Of a stretch of DNA of 16,038 bases, positions 1-7,476 are shown piece by piece. A program made the translations under genes and the position numbers. Every line of letters starts with the position of its first letter. Position 1 is the first letter of the stretch. The notes under the pieces are model-generated. The model was not told where the DNA came from. It saw only the letters and a program-made list of their open reading frames with translations, and made no database searches. The stretch covers positions 1 to 16,038 of the forward strand of contig JAEZYR010000048.1 in the NCBI GenBank assembly GCA_023442635.1. The letters run 5' to 3'. Origin of the DNA: Bacillota bacterium. Lineage in GTDB: Bacteria; Bacillota; Clostridia; Saccharofermentanales; Fastidiosipilaceae.

Positions 1-1191
1 GCGGTGAGGCCATTGCTGAGCAGCCTCCAACGTCGCCGTTACAGCCGTCGGGTGATGTGCGTAGTCCGTTACTACTAGGGCTCCCTGATAGTGCCCTTTG
101 ATCGTGAAGCGACCTTCTGCGGGGGAAAATTGGGCGAAAGCCTGGGCGATAGATGCTGCCCTCCCGCCGTTCAGTAGGTAGGCGGCGGTGGCGGCTAAGG
201 CGTTAGCTAAGTTATGGCGACCGGGAACGGGCAAGGAGACACGCCCCAGAGACTGTCCATCCCATATGAGATCAAAGGCAGGACAAGCATCGTGCCAAGT
301 CAGATTCTGAGCGTGAATATGGTGAGCCAAAGGGCGAATGGCGTCAGGGTAACGATGATCCTTGCCTGCAGGACTACCTTCGATCGAAAAACGACAGATC
401 TGGGGTGGTGTCCGATGATTACTGGCCAAGAGGGCAAAGAGGCGTGTGAGCATTTGTTCCACATGGTCGGCGCAAGAGGGGATGACGAGATGACCATCTT
501 CTGGCAGTTGCGCTGCAAACTGGGCAAAGGCCTCTATGATTTGATCGAGATTGCCAAAGTAATCTAAGTGGTCATTATCGATGTTGGTGATGATGGCCGT
601 TGTAGATCTGAAATGCAAAAAGGAGCCGTGGAACTCACAGGCCTCAGATATGAGTAGATCGCCAGCCTGCCCCATACGGACTGTCGAGTGATTGAAGGCG
701 GCTAACTGAGCGCCAAGGTGAACAGTCGGATCCTGCTCGTCAGTAAGAAAGAGATTGGCAAGCATAGCGGTCGTGGTTGTTTTGCCATGGGTGGCAGCTA
801 CATTGATGACGCGATTAAATTCACGGGTCATGCGACCTAGAAAATCGCCTCGCTCAAGACAAGGTATGCCCAATTGAACAGCTCTACGACGTTCAGGATT
901 GCTTTCGGGAACAGCTGCTGAATAGACGACGAGATCGGGCTTACAGCGATCAATGTGCTCAGCCATTTGCCCAATAAAAAGCTGAATACCCAATTTCTGC
1001 AAATGGTCGGTATGTTCAGAAGCTTGCATATCTGAGCCTGTTACACGATAACCGTTTTGCATAGCGAGTTCGGCTAGCCCACACATGCTGATGCCGCCTA
1101 TGCCAATAAAATAAATCAAAGAATGATCGGGAAGATCGGATAAACGAGAGGATGTTATAGGTGTGAATTGTGAAAAGAAGTCGTTAGACAT
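1..1191 (-). CDS. murC: UDP-N-acetylmuramate--L-alanine ligase, 3' end cut by window
   Basis: MurC is the cytoplasmic ATP-dependent ligase that adds L-alanine to UDP-MurNAc, the first step in building the peptidoglycan stem peptide. 397 codons are visible; the family is usually about 450-460 residues, so some 60 C-terminal residues lie beyond base 1. Visible motifs in order: an N-terminal nucleotide-binding loop FIGIGGISMCGLAELA (about 28-43), the ATP loop ATHGKTTTTAM (about 133-143), the central EACEFHGSFLHF stretch and TNIDNDHLDYFG (about 202-213), and TDYAHHPTAV near the window edge. Two positions differ from the usual motif: Ala replaces the first Gly of the GTHGKT loop, and Ala replaces the Glu normally seen in HHPTE. 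The ATG at 1191 is preceded by GAAAGGA about 11 bases upstream. The gene diverges from the aminotransferase operon and may share its promoter region. The assignment is firm from these motifs. Confidence 0.95.
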   Translation of the reverse strand, partial: MSNDFFSQFTPITSSRLSDLPDHSLIYFIGIGGISMCGLAELAMQNGYRVTGSDMQASEHTDHLQKLGIQLFIGQMAEHIDRCKPDLVVYSAAVPESNPERRRAVQLGIPCLERGDFLGRMTREFNRVINVAATHGKTTTTAMLANLFLTDEQDPTVHLGAQLAAFNHSTVRMGQAGDLLISEACEFHGSFLHFRSTTAIITNIDNDHLDYFGNLDQIIEAFAQFAAQLPEDGHLVIPSCADHVEQMLTRLFALLASNHRTPPQICRFSIEGSPAGKDHRYPDAIRPLAHHIHAQNLTWHDACPAFDLIWDGQSLGRVSLPVPGRHNLANALAATAAYLLNGGRAASIAQAFAQFSPAEGRFTIKGHYQGALVVTDYAHHPTAVTATLEAAQQWPHR

Positions 1192-1285
1192 CAGGATACA
1201 GATCCTTTCGCTGCAAAGTTAAAGAAAATAAAAAATATGTCCGAACGATGCAGACGTCCGTGACGAATAAGGCAAGCTTCTGCTT

Positions 1286-1298
1286 TGCTATAATAGCA
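1286..1298. promoter_or_regulatory. Extended -10 promoter, nearly symmetric, in the murC/aminotransferase intergenic region
   Basis: On the plus strand TGC-TATAAT (1286-1294) is a perfect consensus extended -10. No good -35 is seen at 16-18 bp, which extended -10 promoters tolerate. Transcription would start near 1301, just upstream of the aminotransferase ribosome binding site. On the minus strand the same bases read TGC-TATTAT (1298-1290), a five-of-six extended -10 pointing at murC with a leader of about 90 bases. The plus-strand promoter is well supported; the minus-strand use is inference. The rest of the 1192-1328 gap shows only an AT-rich stretch (1215-1240). Confidence 0.7.
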
Positions 1299-1328
1299 TG
1301 CAGCGGACGGGATAGGATGGTATTAGCG

Positions 1329-2405
1329 ATGACGCTTTTTACAGTTGGTCCGGTGCAGATGTCACCAGAGGTCCGAGAGGCTGGCGCGATAGCGATTCCC
1401 TACTTTAGGACCGCACATTTTTCACAGCTTATGCTCGATTTGGAGCAGATTATCTTGCAACTTTTTGGAGCTCCTGAAGGCAGTCGTTCTGTCTTTCTGT
1501 CATGTTCTGGAAGCGGCGCGATGGAGGCCGCTGTTGCAAGTTGCTTTAACGAAGATGACCGTTTGTTAATTATAAACGGTGGGGGCTTTGGTCAACGATT
1601 TGAGGACATTGCCAAGCATCATCAGATTCCTTTTGATGTTTTGCGTTTGCCTTTTGAGGAAGATCTGACCGAGGCACATTTGAAACCTTTTGGAGCTACA
1701 GCTTATAAGGCTGTATTAGTCAATCATTGTGAGACTTCGATTGGCAAAATTTATGATTTATCCTTGCTTGGCCAGTGGGCGCATCAGCATGGCGCTATGC
1801 TCTTTGTAGACGCAGTGTCATCTTTCTTGAATGACCCACTAGATATGGAAAGCATGCAGATTGATTTGGCCTTGACCACATCGCAGAAGGCTCTAGCTTT
1901 GGCACCTGGTCTCTCTCCAGTTGTGATGGCACCCAGTGCGATTGAAAAATTACGTCAAAATCAATCCAAACTCTTCTATCATGATCTTAGTCGAGCTCTC
2001 AATAATATGGATAGAGGGCAAACACCTTGGACGCCTTCACTCGGCGTTATTTTCCAGTTAGAGAAGCGCCTCAAAATGATCGTTGAGCAGGGTGGACTTG
2101 AGAGCGAATTGCAGAGACGTGAACAACTTTCTAGCTATTTTCGCAAACAATTGTCTGAACAATTGCCGAGCTATAAGATACCAACCTTCCAGCTTTCCAA
2201 AGGCCTGACGCCAGTGCTAAGCCCTAATCAGCTAGCGAAAAGGATTTTTACAACATTGATGGATCAGGAAGACATGGTTGTGACGCCAAGTGGTGGCGAT
2301 CTGGCTGATTTACTTGTGCGTGTGGGTCATATGGGTGACTTGTACGAAAGGGACTACGACCAACTTTTGCAGGTTTGGAAAAAGTATGGTGACTTCGAAG
2401 ATTGA
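1329..2405 (+). CDS. Class V PLP-dependent aminotransferase, candidate 2-aminoethylphosphonate-type transaminase
   Basis: This 358-residue protein is a fold-type I class V aminotransferase. Features from the chosen start: FTVGPVQMS at the N-terminus, PYFRTAHFSQLM (about 24-35), the cofactor phosphate loop SGSGAMEAAV (about 60-69), NHCETSIGK (about 132-140), the PLP-ring aspartate in LFVDAVSS (Asp161), the Schiff-base lysine in TTSQKALALAPG (Lys187) and RVGHMGDL (about 331-338). Length matches 2-aminoethylphosphonate:pyruvate and alanine:glyoxylate transaminases. The SQKAL...PG lysine motif is shared with the latter, so substrate cannot be fixed from the protein alone. The ATG at 1329 has AGGATGG eight bases upstream. 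ATG 1317 is an alternative, but ATG 1248 lies upstream of the promoter and is rejected. Its stop is 9 bases from the nucleotidyltransferase start, and that partnership (a PntC/LicC-like enzyme) is the main reason to propose an amino-headgroup pathway. Fold is certain; the exact role is inferred. Confidence 0.85.
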   Translation: MTLFTVGPVQMSPEVREAGAIAIPYFRTAHFSQLMLDLEQIILQLFGAPEGSRSVFLSCSGSGAMEAAVASCFNEDDRLLIINGGGFGQRFEDIAKHHQIPFDVLRLPFEEDLTEAHLKPFGATAYKAVLVNHCETSIGKIYDLSLLGQWAHQHGAMLFVDAVSSFLNDPLDMESMQIDLALTTSQKALALAPGLSPVVMAPSAIEKLRQNQSKLFYHDLSRALNNMDRGQTPWTPSLGVIFQLEKRLKMIVEQGGLESELQRREQLSSYFRKQLSEQLPSYKIPTFQLSKGLTPVLSPNQLAKRIFTTLMDQEDMVVTPSGGDLADLLVRVGHMGDLYERDYDQLLQVWKKYGDFED

Positions 2406-2414
2406 GGGGATAGC

Positions 2415-3194
2415 ATGAGAGCGATTTTGATGGCGGCAGGACGAGGTAGCCGTATTTCGAGACATATTGGCAATAATCCTAAATGTACCCTCGACATCGG
2501 TGGGGTGGCTTTGGTACGGCATACAGTCGAAATGCTCCAAAAAGCAGGGATAGAGGTAGGACTGGTTTTAGGCTACCGAGGAGAAGTTATTCAACAAGTC
2601 TTGCAGGATTTACCTGTGACCTACTTTCACAATCCTTTTTATGATGTGACGAACTCGATCGCATCCTTGTGGTTTGCCAGAAATTGGCTCGATGGTGAAG
2701 ATCTCATTCTGGCCAATGCCGATGTTTATTGGGATGAAGCTCTGTTGCAGAGCTTGATCGCCGATGAGCGACAGCCTCTTATGCTAGCAGACAGTACACG
2801 CAAAGAAAATGGCGATTATCGTTTCTTCTGGGATGCCAATGATGTGTTGGTCGACCATGGCAAAGAACTGCAGATGCCTCGTATTAGCGGCGAATATGTC
2901 GGTGTAGCTATTTTGCGTGGAACACTTCACACTTGCGTCTTGGAGCGCCTCGAAAAACTCATTGCGTCACAGCAACATCATCTCTGGTGGGAAAATGTTT
3001 TGTATTCCTATATTGGAGAGAAGCCCATCCATGTTTTGGATATAGCTCCAAGATTCTGGGGTGAGGTGGATTACATCGAAGATTACGAACGGATTATTGC
3101 CCACCGCCAGGAGCAAGGCCTTCTACCAGCAGATTGGCAAGGCTTGAGTTCTCTACCTATCAAGCCCAGTTCTGAGATAAACGACAAAGGATGA
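2415..3194 (+). CDS. LicC/PntC-like sugar- or headgroup-phosphate cytidylyltransferase
   Basis: A 259-residue nucleotidyltransferase with a Rossmann-like NTP_transferase domain. It likely transfers CMP from CTP to a small phosphate or phosphonate headgroup. Visible motifs: the N-terminal nucleotide loop LMAAGRGSRI (5-14), the PK lysine (Lys23) in NPKCTLDIGG, NPFYDVTNSIASLW (73-86), the metal-binding region ANADVYWD (100-107) and a C-terminal EVDYIEDYERI (217-227). The NP-Y/F-x-x-TN pattern and the NAD-type metal site are closer to phosphocholine cytidylyltransferase (LicC) and aminoethylphosphonate cytidylyltransferase (PntC) than to glucose-1-phosphate enzymes. GAGGGG overlapping the aminotransferase stop is its ribosome site. 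Its own TGA overlaps the next gene region, so translation is coupled. Pairing with an aminotransferase is known from phosphonate pathways, where the two can even be fused. CDP-AEP is favoured, with phosphocholine or another amino alcohol possible. Confidence 0.85.
   Translation: MRAILMAAGRGSRISRHIGNNPKCTLDIGGVALVRHTVEMLQKAGIEVGLVLGYRGEVIQQVLQDLPVTYFHNPFYDVTNSIASLWFARNWLDGEDLILANADVYWDEALLQSLIADERQPLMLADSTRKENGDYRFFWDANDVLVDHGKELQMPRISGEYVGVAILRGTLHTCVLERLEKLIASQQHHLWWENVLYSYIGEKPIHVLDIAPRFWGEVDYIEDYERIIAHRQEQGLLPADWQGLSSLPIKPSSEINDKG
3186..3191 (+). promoter_or_regulatory. Ribosome binding site fixing the LCP start at 3200
   Basis: AAAGGA ends eight bases before ATG 3200. The upstream in-frame ATG at 3191 overlaps this site and has no ribosome site of its own at a usable distance. 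The start at 3200 is therefore preferred, leaving five bases between the preceding TGA and the ATG. Confidence 0.6.
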
Positions 3195-3199
3195 CCTCT

Positions 3200-4243
3200 A
3201 TGAGAAAGACGCCTCACAAGCGCAATCCTTTTGCTGTTTTTTTCTTGCGCCTTTTGCTCATGCTGTTAGGCCTTGTTGTAGGTTTTGGCGTTTATCTCTA
3301 CGTTCTTCTGAGCCAATCGACAACAGTTCCTTTTCAACCTGTGGCATCAGGAGAGCAGAAACTTACCGCGGAGCAGATGAGCCAGATAAGTAAGAGTCGC
3401 GTTAAGGTGAGGCTTGTTCCAGAGTATCCTATTCATCGTGTAGCCCAGAAGGATCCGATGGTTGAGAACATATTGATTTTCGGCGTGGATGCTCGCAGTT
3501 CTGAAGAGGAGATCGCTCGCTCAGATTCCATGCTTATCTTGTCCCTCGATCGACGCAGTGGAGCAGTTAAATTATCGAGCCTCATGCGCGATATTGAGAT
3601 TGAACTACCCAGTGTAGGGACAAGCAAGCTCAATGCGGCCTACGCTTATGGCGGCGTTGGCTTAATGATCGACACGATCAACCAAAACTTCGACTTGGAC
3701 ATCCAAAAATTTATGATGCTAGATTTTTGGTCTGCATCAGATTTGGTCGATGTGGTGGGTGGCATATCCGTTCCCGTGCAAGAGAACGAATTACCAGAGC
3801 TGAACCGAATACTGGGCGAAATGAATGATTTGGGCCAACGCCCTCACGAAAAAGGTTTTCTGCAGGCTGCTGGCGAGCAACATCTGGATGGTATGCAGGC
3901 TATCGCATGGGCTAGAATCCGAAAAGTTGGGAGTGACCATGCGCGGACAGGACGCCAGCGTTATGTCATCAGTGAGATGCTAAATGCCTTCAAGAAGCAA
4001 GGCCCTTTGGGAAAAGTTCGAACTTTGGTAGAAGGACTCAAACATGTCGAAACCAATCTTCGAAAGGGAGAGCTTTTGGCATTAGGTATACGGAATAGAC
4101 AGGTTTTGCAGGAAACACAATCGTACAAAGTGCCAGAAGAAGGCCTTTATCATACAGACGAGTCCACATGGAATATGATTCTCGATTGGGATGCCCAAAA
4201 GAAGGCCTTACACGATTTTATCTATAGCCACCCCACATCATGA
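3200..4243 (+). CDS. LytR-CpsA-Psr (LCP) family wall-polymer ligase
   Basis: LCP proteins sit in the cytoplasmic membrane and transfer lipid-linked glycopolymers, such as teichoic acid or capsule, to peptidoglycan outside the cell. This 347-residue protein has a basic N-terminus, one signal-anchor helix (about 11-37), a stalk and an extracellular LCP domain from about residue 90. Conserved elements are present: NILIFGVDARSS (90-101), RSDSMLIL (107-114), the phosphate-binding arginine in LMRD (128-131), KLNAAYAYGG (143-152), DLVDVVGGISV (181-191) and WARIRK...RTGRQR (237-254). No catalytic residue appears to be missing. There is no accessory C-terminal domain. It follows the cytidylyltransferase with coupled translation and precedes the PP2C gene by 39 bases, placing polymer attachment in the same operon as a presumed headgroup activation step. 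Confidence 0.92.
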   Translation: MRKTPHKRNPFAVFFLRLLLMLLGLVVGFGVYLYVLLSQSTTVPFQPVASGEQKLTAEQMSQISKSRVKVRLVPEYPIHRVAQKDPMVENILIFGVDARSSEEEIARSDSMLILSLDRRSGAVKLSSLMRDIEIELPSVGTSKLNAAYAYGGVGLMIDTINQNFDLDIQKFMMLDFWSASDLVDVVGGISVPVQENELPELNRILGEMNDLGQRPHEKGFLQAAGEQHLDGMQAIAWARIRKVGSDHARTGRQRYVISEMLNAFKKQGPLGKVRTLVEGLKHVETNLRKGELLALGIRNRQVLQETQSYKVPEEGLYHTDESTWNMILDWDAQKKALHDFIYSHPTS

Positions 4244-4266
4244 ACTTAGGGCAGGACAGATTCAAG

Positions 4267-4274
4267 AAAGGAGG
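4267..4274 (+). promoter_or_regulatory. Strong ribosome binding site for a TTG start
   Basis: AAAGGAGG lies eight bases before TTG 4283, and no in-frame ATG offers an equivalent site before the conserved PP2C N-terminus. The strong site likely compensates for the rare TTG start codon. Confidence 0.7.
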
Positions 4275-4282
4275 AAGTTGAC

Positions 4283-6082
4283 TTGGACTATGAAGTAGCC
4301 GTTCGCAGTGAATGCGGTCCGATTCGCAAAAAAAATGAAGATAATTTTTACTTTGAGCAGCAAAGTCGTGACCCACATACGCAAGACAACTGGCCTCTAT
4401 CCTCTCAGAGATTTGCCCTACAGTCGGATCAGTCAGCCATTTTTGCCGTTTGTGACGGTATGGGGGGAGAAGCTCTAGGTGACGAGGCTTCTTATATTGC
4501 GGCGACAGCGCTCCGCCCCTTGGCTGATGGTTTGCAAAAGGGGGCGCAAAGACGCTTTTCACGTTTTATGCAGCGCTATGCTTGGCGCACCAATGAGATT
4601 TTGTGTGATCACATAAGGCACAACAGGGGTCTTCGTATGGGGACTACTGTGTCTGTCTTGCAGCTAACAGAGAATGAGATTGAGGCTTTCAATATTGGCG
4701 ATAGCCCCATTTGGCTCTGCCGCGGTGGCAAGCTGATTCCTCTAAGCGAGCGACATACCCACGCCATGCTACTCGTGGACATGGGCATTATTACAGTCGA
4801 AGAAGCCAGTCAGCATCCCGAACGCCATCGATTGGTTCAGCACCTAGGTATTTTCCCCGAGGAAAAGACGCTGCAAGCAACTTTTTTGCAGCCTCTACGA
4901 CTGGAGAGTCATGACCGTTTTTTGCTAGCAAGTGATGGCATCACCGAAATGCTAACAGAAGCAGAAATACAGGCCGTTTTAGAGCAGAGTCAAGATGCCA
5001 AGACGGCATGCAATCAGTTGGTAGAGGCGGCTATAGAAAAAGGTGGTCGTGACAACTGTACCGCCTTGCTTATCTTTGTGGGGGAGATAAGCAATGATGC
5101 TAAAGAACTGAGCGCTTCAGAAGAACCGCAACTCCTGCGCATGGATATTCTTTCTCCTGATGCCCAGAAATGGAGTCAGGTGCTTACAGCTGAAGAAGAG
5201 CCGTTGCAACAGAATAGCGAAGCAGGCGGCGAAAAGCCAGGCGAAGAAGTTCCTAGCTTAGAATCGAGTCACTATCCAGTTGCGCAGAAACCTGTCAGCC
5301 AGGTCTCATCAACGGCTTCAGCAGGTCAAGAACAGCAGCTTCGTGGTATAAGACCCGCGCATATCGCTCAATCCATAGATGCGAAGCCAAATATACAAGA
5401 TGCTACAAAGCAAGTAGAGCACAAGGGCGAAGCTGTTCTCCGCCGTGGTGCAGCTTTTTCTCCTACACCAGAAGCCTTTTCTGTTGAGACTGTCAGATCT
5501 GAAAGGCTAGCGAAGACTTTGGAACGCATCCCGATACCAGGAGAGAAATCTATGCCAAAAGAGCTGCCAGAGGGGCTCCGTTATGCAAGAGATCCTCGAC
5601 AATACCAATTAAGTGACGATGAGCGTTCGCGTTTTGAGCGTGTGAGAGAAGAGGCTCGCCAGCGTCAACAGAATCGAGAGGCAGAGTATGACCGCTTAGG
5701 GTATGCCTTCAGCGATAGATTAGAAGCAGAACATCCTCACTTTGAAGAAGAGGCCTATCAACGAGCCAAGCCTGTAGAGGTGAGCTCGGTGCTAGAAGAA
5801 GAACAGGCGAAAGAGCGTCAGCGACAGGCTAAACAATACCGCAAGCAAAATTATCCAGCGGATCCATATAACTGGGAGGGTGATAGGCAGCCTCAGAGTC
5901 TTGCTCAAGAAAAACACTGGAAGCAGAAGACACAAGGCAGGGCAGGGCGCACACTTCACTACGTGCTCAAAGACACGTTGTGGTTTGCTTTTTGGCTGCT
6001 AGGCGGATTTGCTGCTGCGTGGCTGCTATTCAATGGGTCTTGGCTTTGGCAAACGATTAAGAGCATTCTAAGACTCGGTTAA
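4283..6082 (+). CDS. Membrane-anchored PP2C-type Ser/Thr protein phosphatase
   Basis: The first 265 residues form a bacterial PP2C (PPM) phosphatase that removes phosphate from Ser/Thr residues using two metal ions. The metal and core motifs are all visible: NEDN (18-21), CDGMGG (57-62), GTT (120-122), IGDSP (138-142), ASDG (216-219) and GGRDNCT (254-260). In GDSP, Pro replaces the usual Arg. Residues about 270-560 are a hydrophilic, Glu/Gln/Arg-rich and probably disordered linker with predicted coiled-coil character around 445-520. A single C-terminal transmembrane helix (about 564-585) follows, with a short basic tail. This would place the catalytic domain in the cytoplasm, tethered to the membrane. 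Stand-alone PrpC/Stp phosphatases are about 240-260 residues, so the 330-residue extension is unusual. No PASTA-type kinase lies in the window. As last gene of the operon it may regulate wall assembly proteins; this is inference. Confidence 0.93.
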   Translation: MDYEVAVRSECGPIRKKNEDNFYFEQQSRDPHTQDNWPLSSQRFALQSDQSAIFAVCDGMGGEALGDEASYIAATALRPLADGLQKGAQRRFSRFMQRYAWRTNEILCDHIRHNRGLRMGTTVSVLQLTENEIEAFNIGDSPIWLCRGGKLIPLSERHTHAMLLVDMGIITVEEASQHPERHRLVQHLGIFPEEKTLQATFLQPLRLESHDRFLLASDGITEMLTEAEIQAVLEQSQDAKTACNQLVEAAIEKGGRDNCTALLIFVGEISNDAKELSASEEPQLLRMDILSPDAQKWSQVLTAEEEPLQQNSEAGGEKPGEEVPSLESSHYPVAQKPVSQVSSTASAGQEQQLRGIRPAHIAQSIDAKPNIQDATKQVEHKGEAVLRRGAAFSPTPEAFSVETVRSERLAKTLERIPIPGEKSMPKELPEGLRYARDPRQYQLSDDERSRFERVREEARQRQQNREAEYDRLGYAFSDRLEAEHPHFEEEAYQRAKPVEVSSVLEEEQAKERQRQAKQYRKQNYPADPYNWEGDRQPQSLAQEKHWKQKTQGRAGRTLHYVLKDTLWFAFWLLGGFAAAWLLFNGSWLWQTIKSILRLG

Positions 6083-6138
6083 AAGCACATGGCTTGAGCC
6101 GTTCCTGATTTGAATCGATTTAGAACGTGAATGTCATT

Positions 6139-6190
6139 AAAAGGCCTCTCTTGGATAGCATCCAAGAGAGGCCTTTTAGCATGTTTTTTT
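6139..6190. terminator. Perfect 18-bp hairpin, bidirectional terminator
   Basis: The arms at 6139-6156 and 6160-6177 are exact reverse complements around a three-base loop (AGC). The arm is AAAAGGCCTCTCTTGGAT. A T7 run follows at 6184-6190 on the plus strand, and the A4/T4 ends give a short U tract on the minus strand. It lies between the convergent PP2C and PRPP synthetase-like genes and should stop transcription from both sides. Confidence 0.93.
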
Positions 6191-6209
6191 GACTTTTGAA
6201 ACTGAAGGC

Positions 6210-7475
6210 TTAGGGTGTATTGGCCTCGTCAAAGAGCGTCATGAAACGTTTGGCTTGTTTGTGATTCTGGATAATGGCTTGAATCGTTTCTGTCTGATCT
6301 AGGAGCTTACCAATGGACAGATTGTAGTTGATCGCGTCAATCAATTGCGCACAGAAAGAACTCATATCCACATCAGTGTACCAGCTGCATTGCAGGAGTT
6401 CAGGGCGGCGGTAAATGAGGTTACTACAAAAGACATGATTGATGAGACCGTCTGCTGCTGCTTGGGCTAGCTGATCAAGACCCTCTACAAAGAGAGGGAA
6501 GGGAGCTAGACAGAAAATGCGTTTGGCATGCATTTGTCGAAGTCGTTCACTGGTTTCGATAAGCGTGCGACCGCTATTGATCATATCATCAATAATTAAG
6601 ACGTCACGACCTTCAGGGCTATCACCTAGAAATTTATAGTCGACAACTTTGAGATTGCTACTGCCATCAGAGCTTGGCTCACGTTTGCGGTAGAAGGTGC
6701 CGAAGGGCAAGCCTAGAATACCTGCATAGAACATGGCACGCTTCATGCCACGTTCATCTGGACTGATGACCATGGCTGCTTGCTCGCCTTCGAGGGAAAT
6801 TTCTGGGTGAGCACCCAGAAAAGACTGTATCATGCGATAGGAAACAGGAATACTCTCAAGCGATTTGCGAGGAATGGCATTTTCGACTCGCGAGTCATGC
6901 GGATCAAAGGTAATAATGTTATCGACACCTAGGTGCGAAAGCTCTTGGAGCATATAGGAACAGTCTAAGGATTCGCGACTGCTACGAAGCTCTTGGCGCG
7001 ACTCGTAAAGAAAGGGCATGATGACATTGACACGATTGGCCTTTCCTGTTGCGGCCAGAATCATGCGAACAAGATCCTGAAAATGGTCATCCGCCCCCAT
7101 CGGAACGGTCAAGCCTCGCATCTTGTATGTGATGGAGTGGTTGGTTACATCGCAGAAGATAAAGAGGTCATGGCCTCGAACACTTGCGTTGATTTGAGCC
7201 TTGCCTTCACCAGAGGAAAAACGCACGGCTTCAGCAGCCAGAATGTAAGAATCCTGCAATTGCGTAGCATGTGTTTTGGCTGAAAGTTGCTCAAAATAGC
7301 TCAAACGCCTTGCTGCCAATTCACGATCTACCTGACGTACAAAGTCTAGACTGCCAGGCAGGGCGATTAGACCTAAAGGTCCAATGGGCTCGACGTGGTC
7401 GATAAGGTCGAGATGGGTGTAATCGCGATAATGGTCGCCATTTTGAATAGTAGGACGAATAGCAAGATCAGACAT
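6210..7475 (-). CDS. Ribose-phosphate pyrophosphokinase (PRPP synthetase) paralogue, divergent copy
   Basis: PRPP synthetase converts ribose 5-phosphate and ATP to PRPP, the precursor of nucleotides, His, Trp and NAD. This 421-residue protein belongs to the long clostridial form, about 100 residues longer than Bacillus Prs (about 315), with an N-terminal extension. Visible: RGHDLFIFCDV (100-110), NVIMPFLYESRQELRSSRESLD (150-171 region), FDPHDSRVENA (190-200), SPDERGMKRAMF (238-249) and the ribose-phosphate loop IIDDMINSGRTL (294-305). The flexible catalytic loop reads FYRKRE (261-266), so Arg stands where the upstream paralogue and normal enzymes have the catalytic Lys. It may be impaired, specialised or a regulatory subunit. 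ATG 7475 follows the paralogue's TAA by one base, with GGAG seven bases upstream inside the paralogue, so translation is coupled. Confidence 0.88.
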   Translation of the reverse strand: MSDLAIRPTIQNGDHYRDYTHLDLIDHVEPIGPLGLIALPGSLDFVRQVDRELAARRLSYFEQLSAKTHATQLQDSYILAAEAVRFSSGEGKAQINASVRGHDLFIFCDVTNHSITYKMRGLTVPMGADDHFQDLVRMILAATGKANRVNVIMPFLYESRQELRSSRESLDCSYMLQELSHLGVDNIITFDPHDSRVENAIPRKSLESIPVSYRMIQSFLGAHPEISLEGEQAAMVISPDERGMKRAMFYAGILGLPFGTFYRKREPSSDGSSNLKVVDYKFLGDSPEGRDVLIIDDMINSGRTLIETSERLRQMHAKRIFCLAPFPLFVEGLDQLAQAAADGLINHVFCSNLIYRRPELLQCSWYTDVDMSSFCAQLIDAINYNLSIGKLLDQTETIQAIIQNHKQAKRFMTLFDEANTP

Positions 7476-7476
7476 G

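Noticed and set aside
214..567. Open frame of 117 codons on the plus strand
   Set aside because: It lies entirely opposite murC, whose motifs are unmistakable, and has no recognisable protein features.
1248..1328. Longer N-terminus for the aminotransferase from ATG 1248
   Set aside because: The TATAAT box lies inside it, so the transcript would begin downstream, and the extra residues resemble no family N-terminus.
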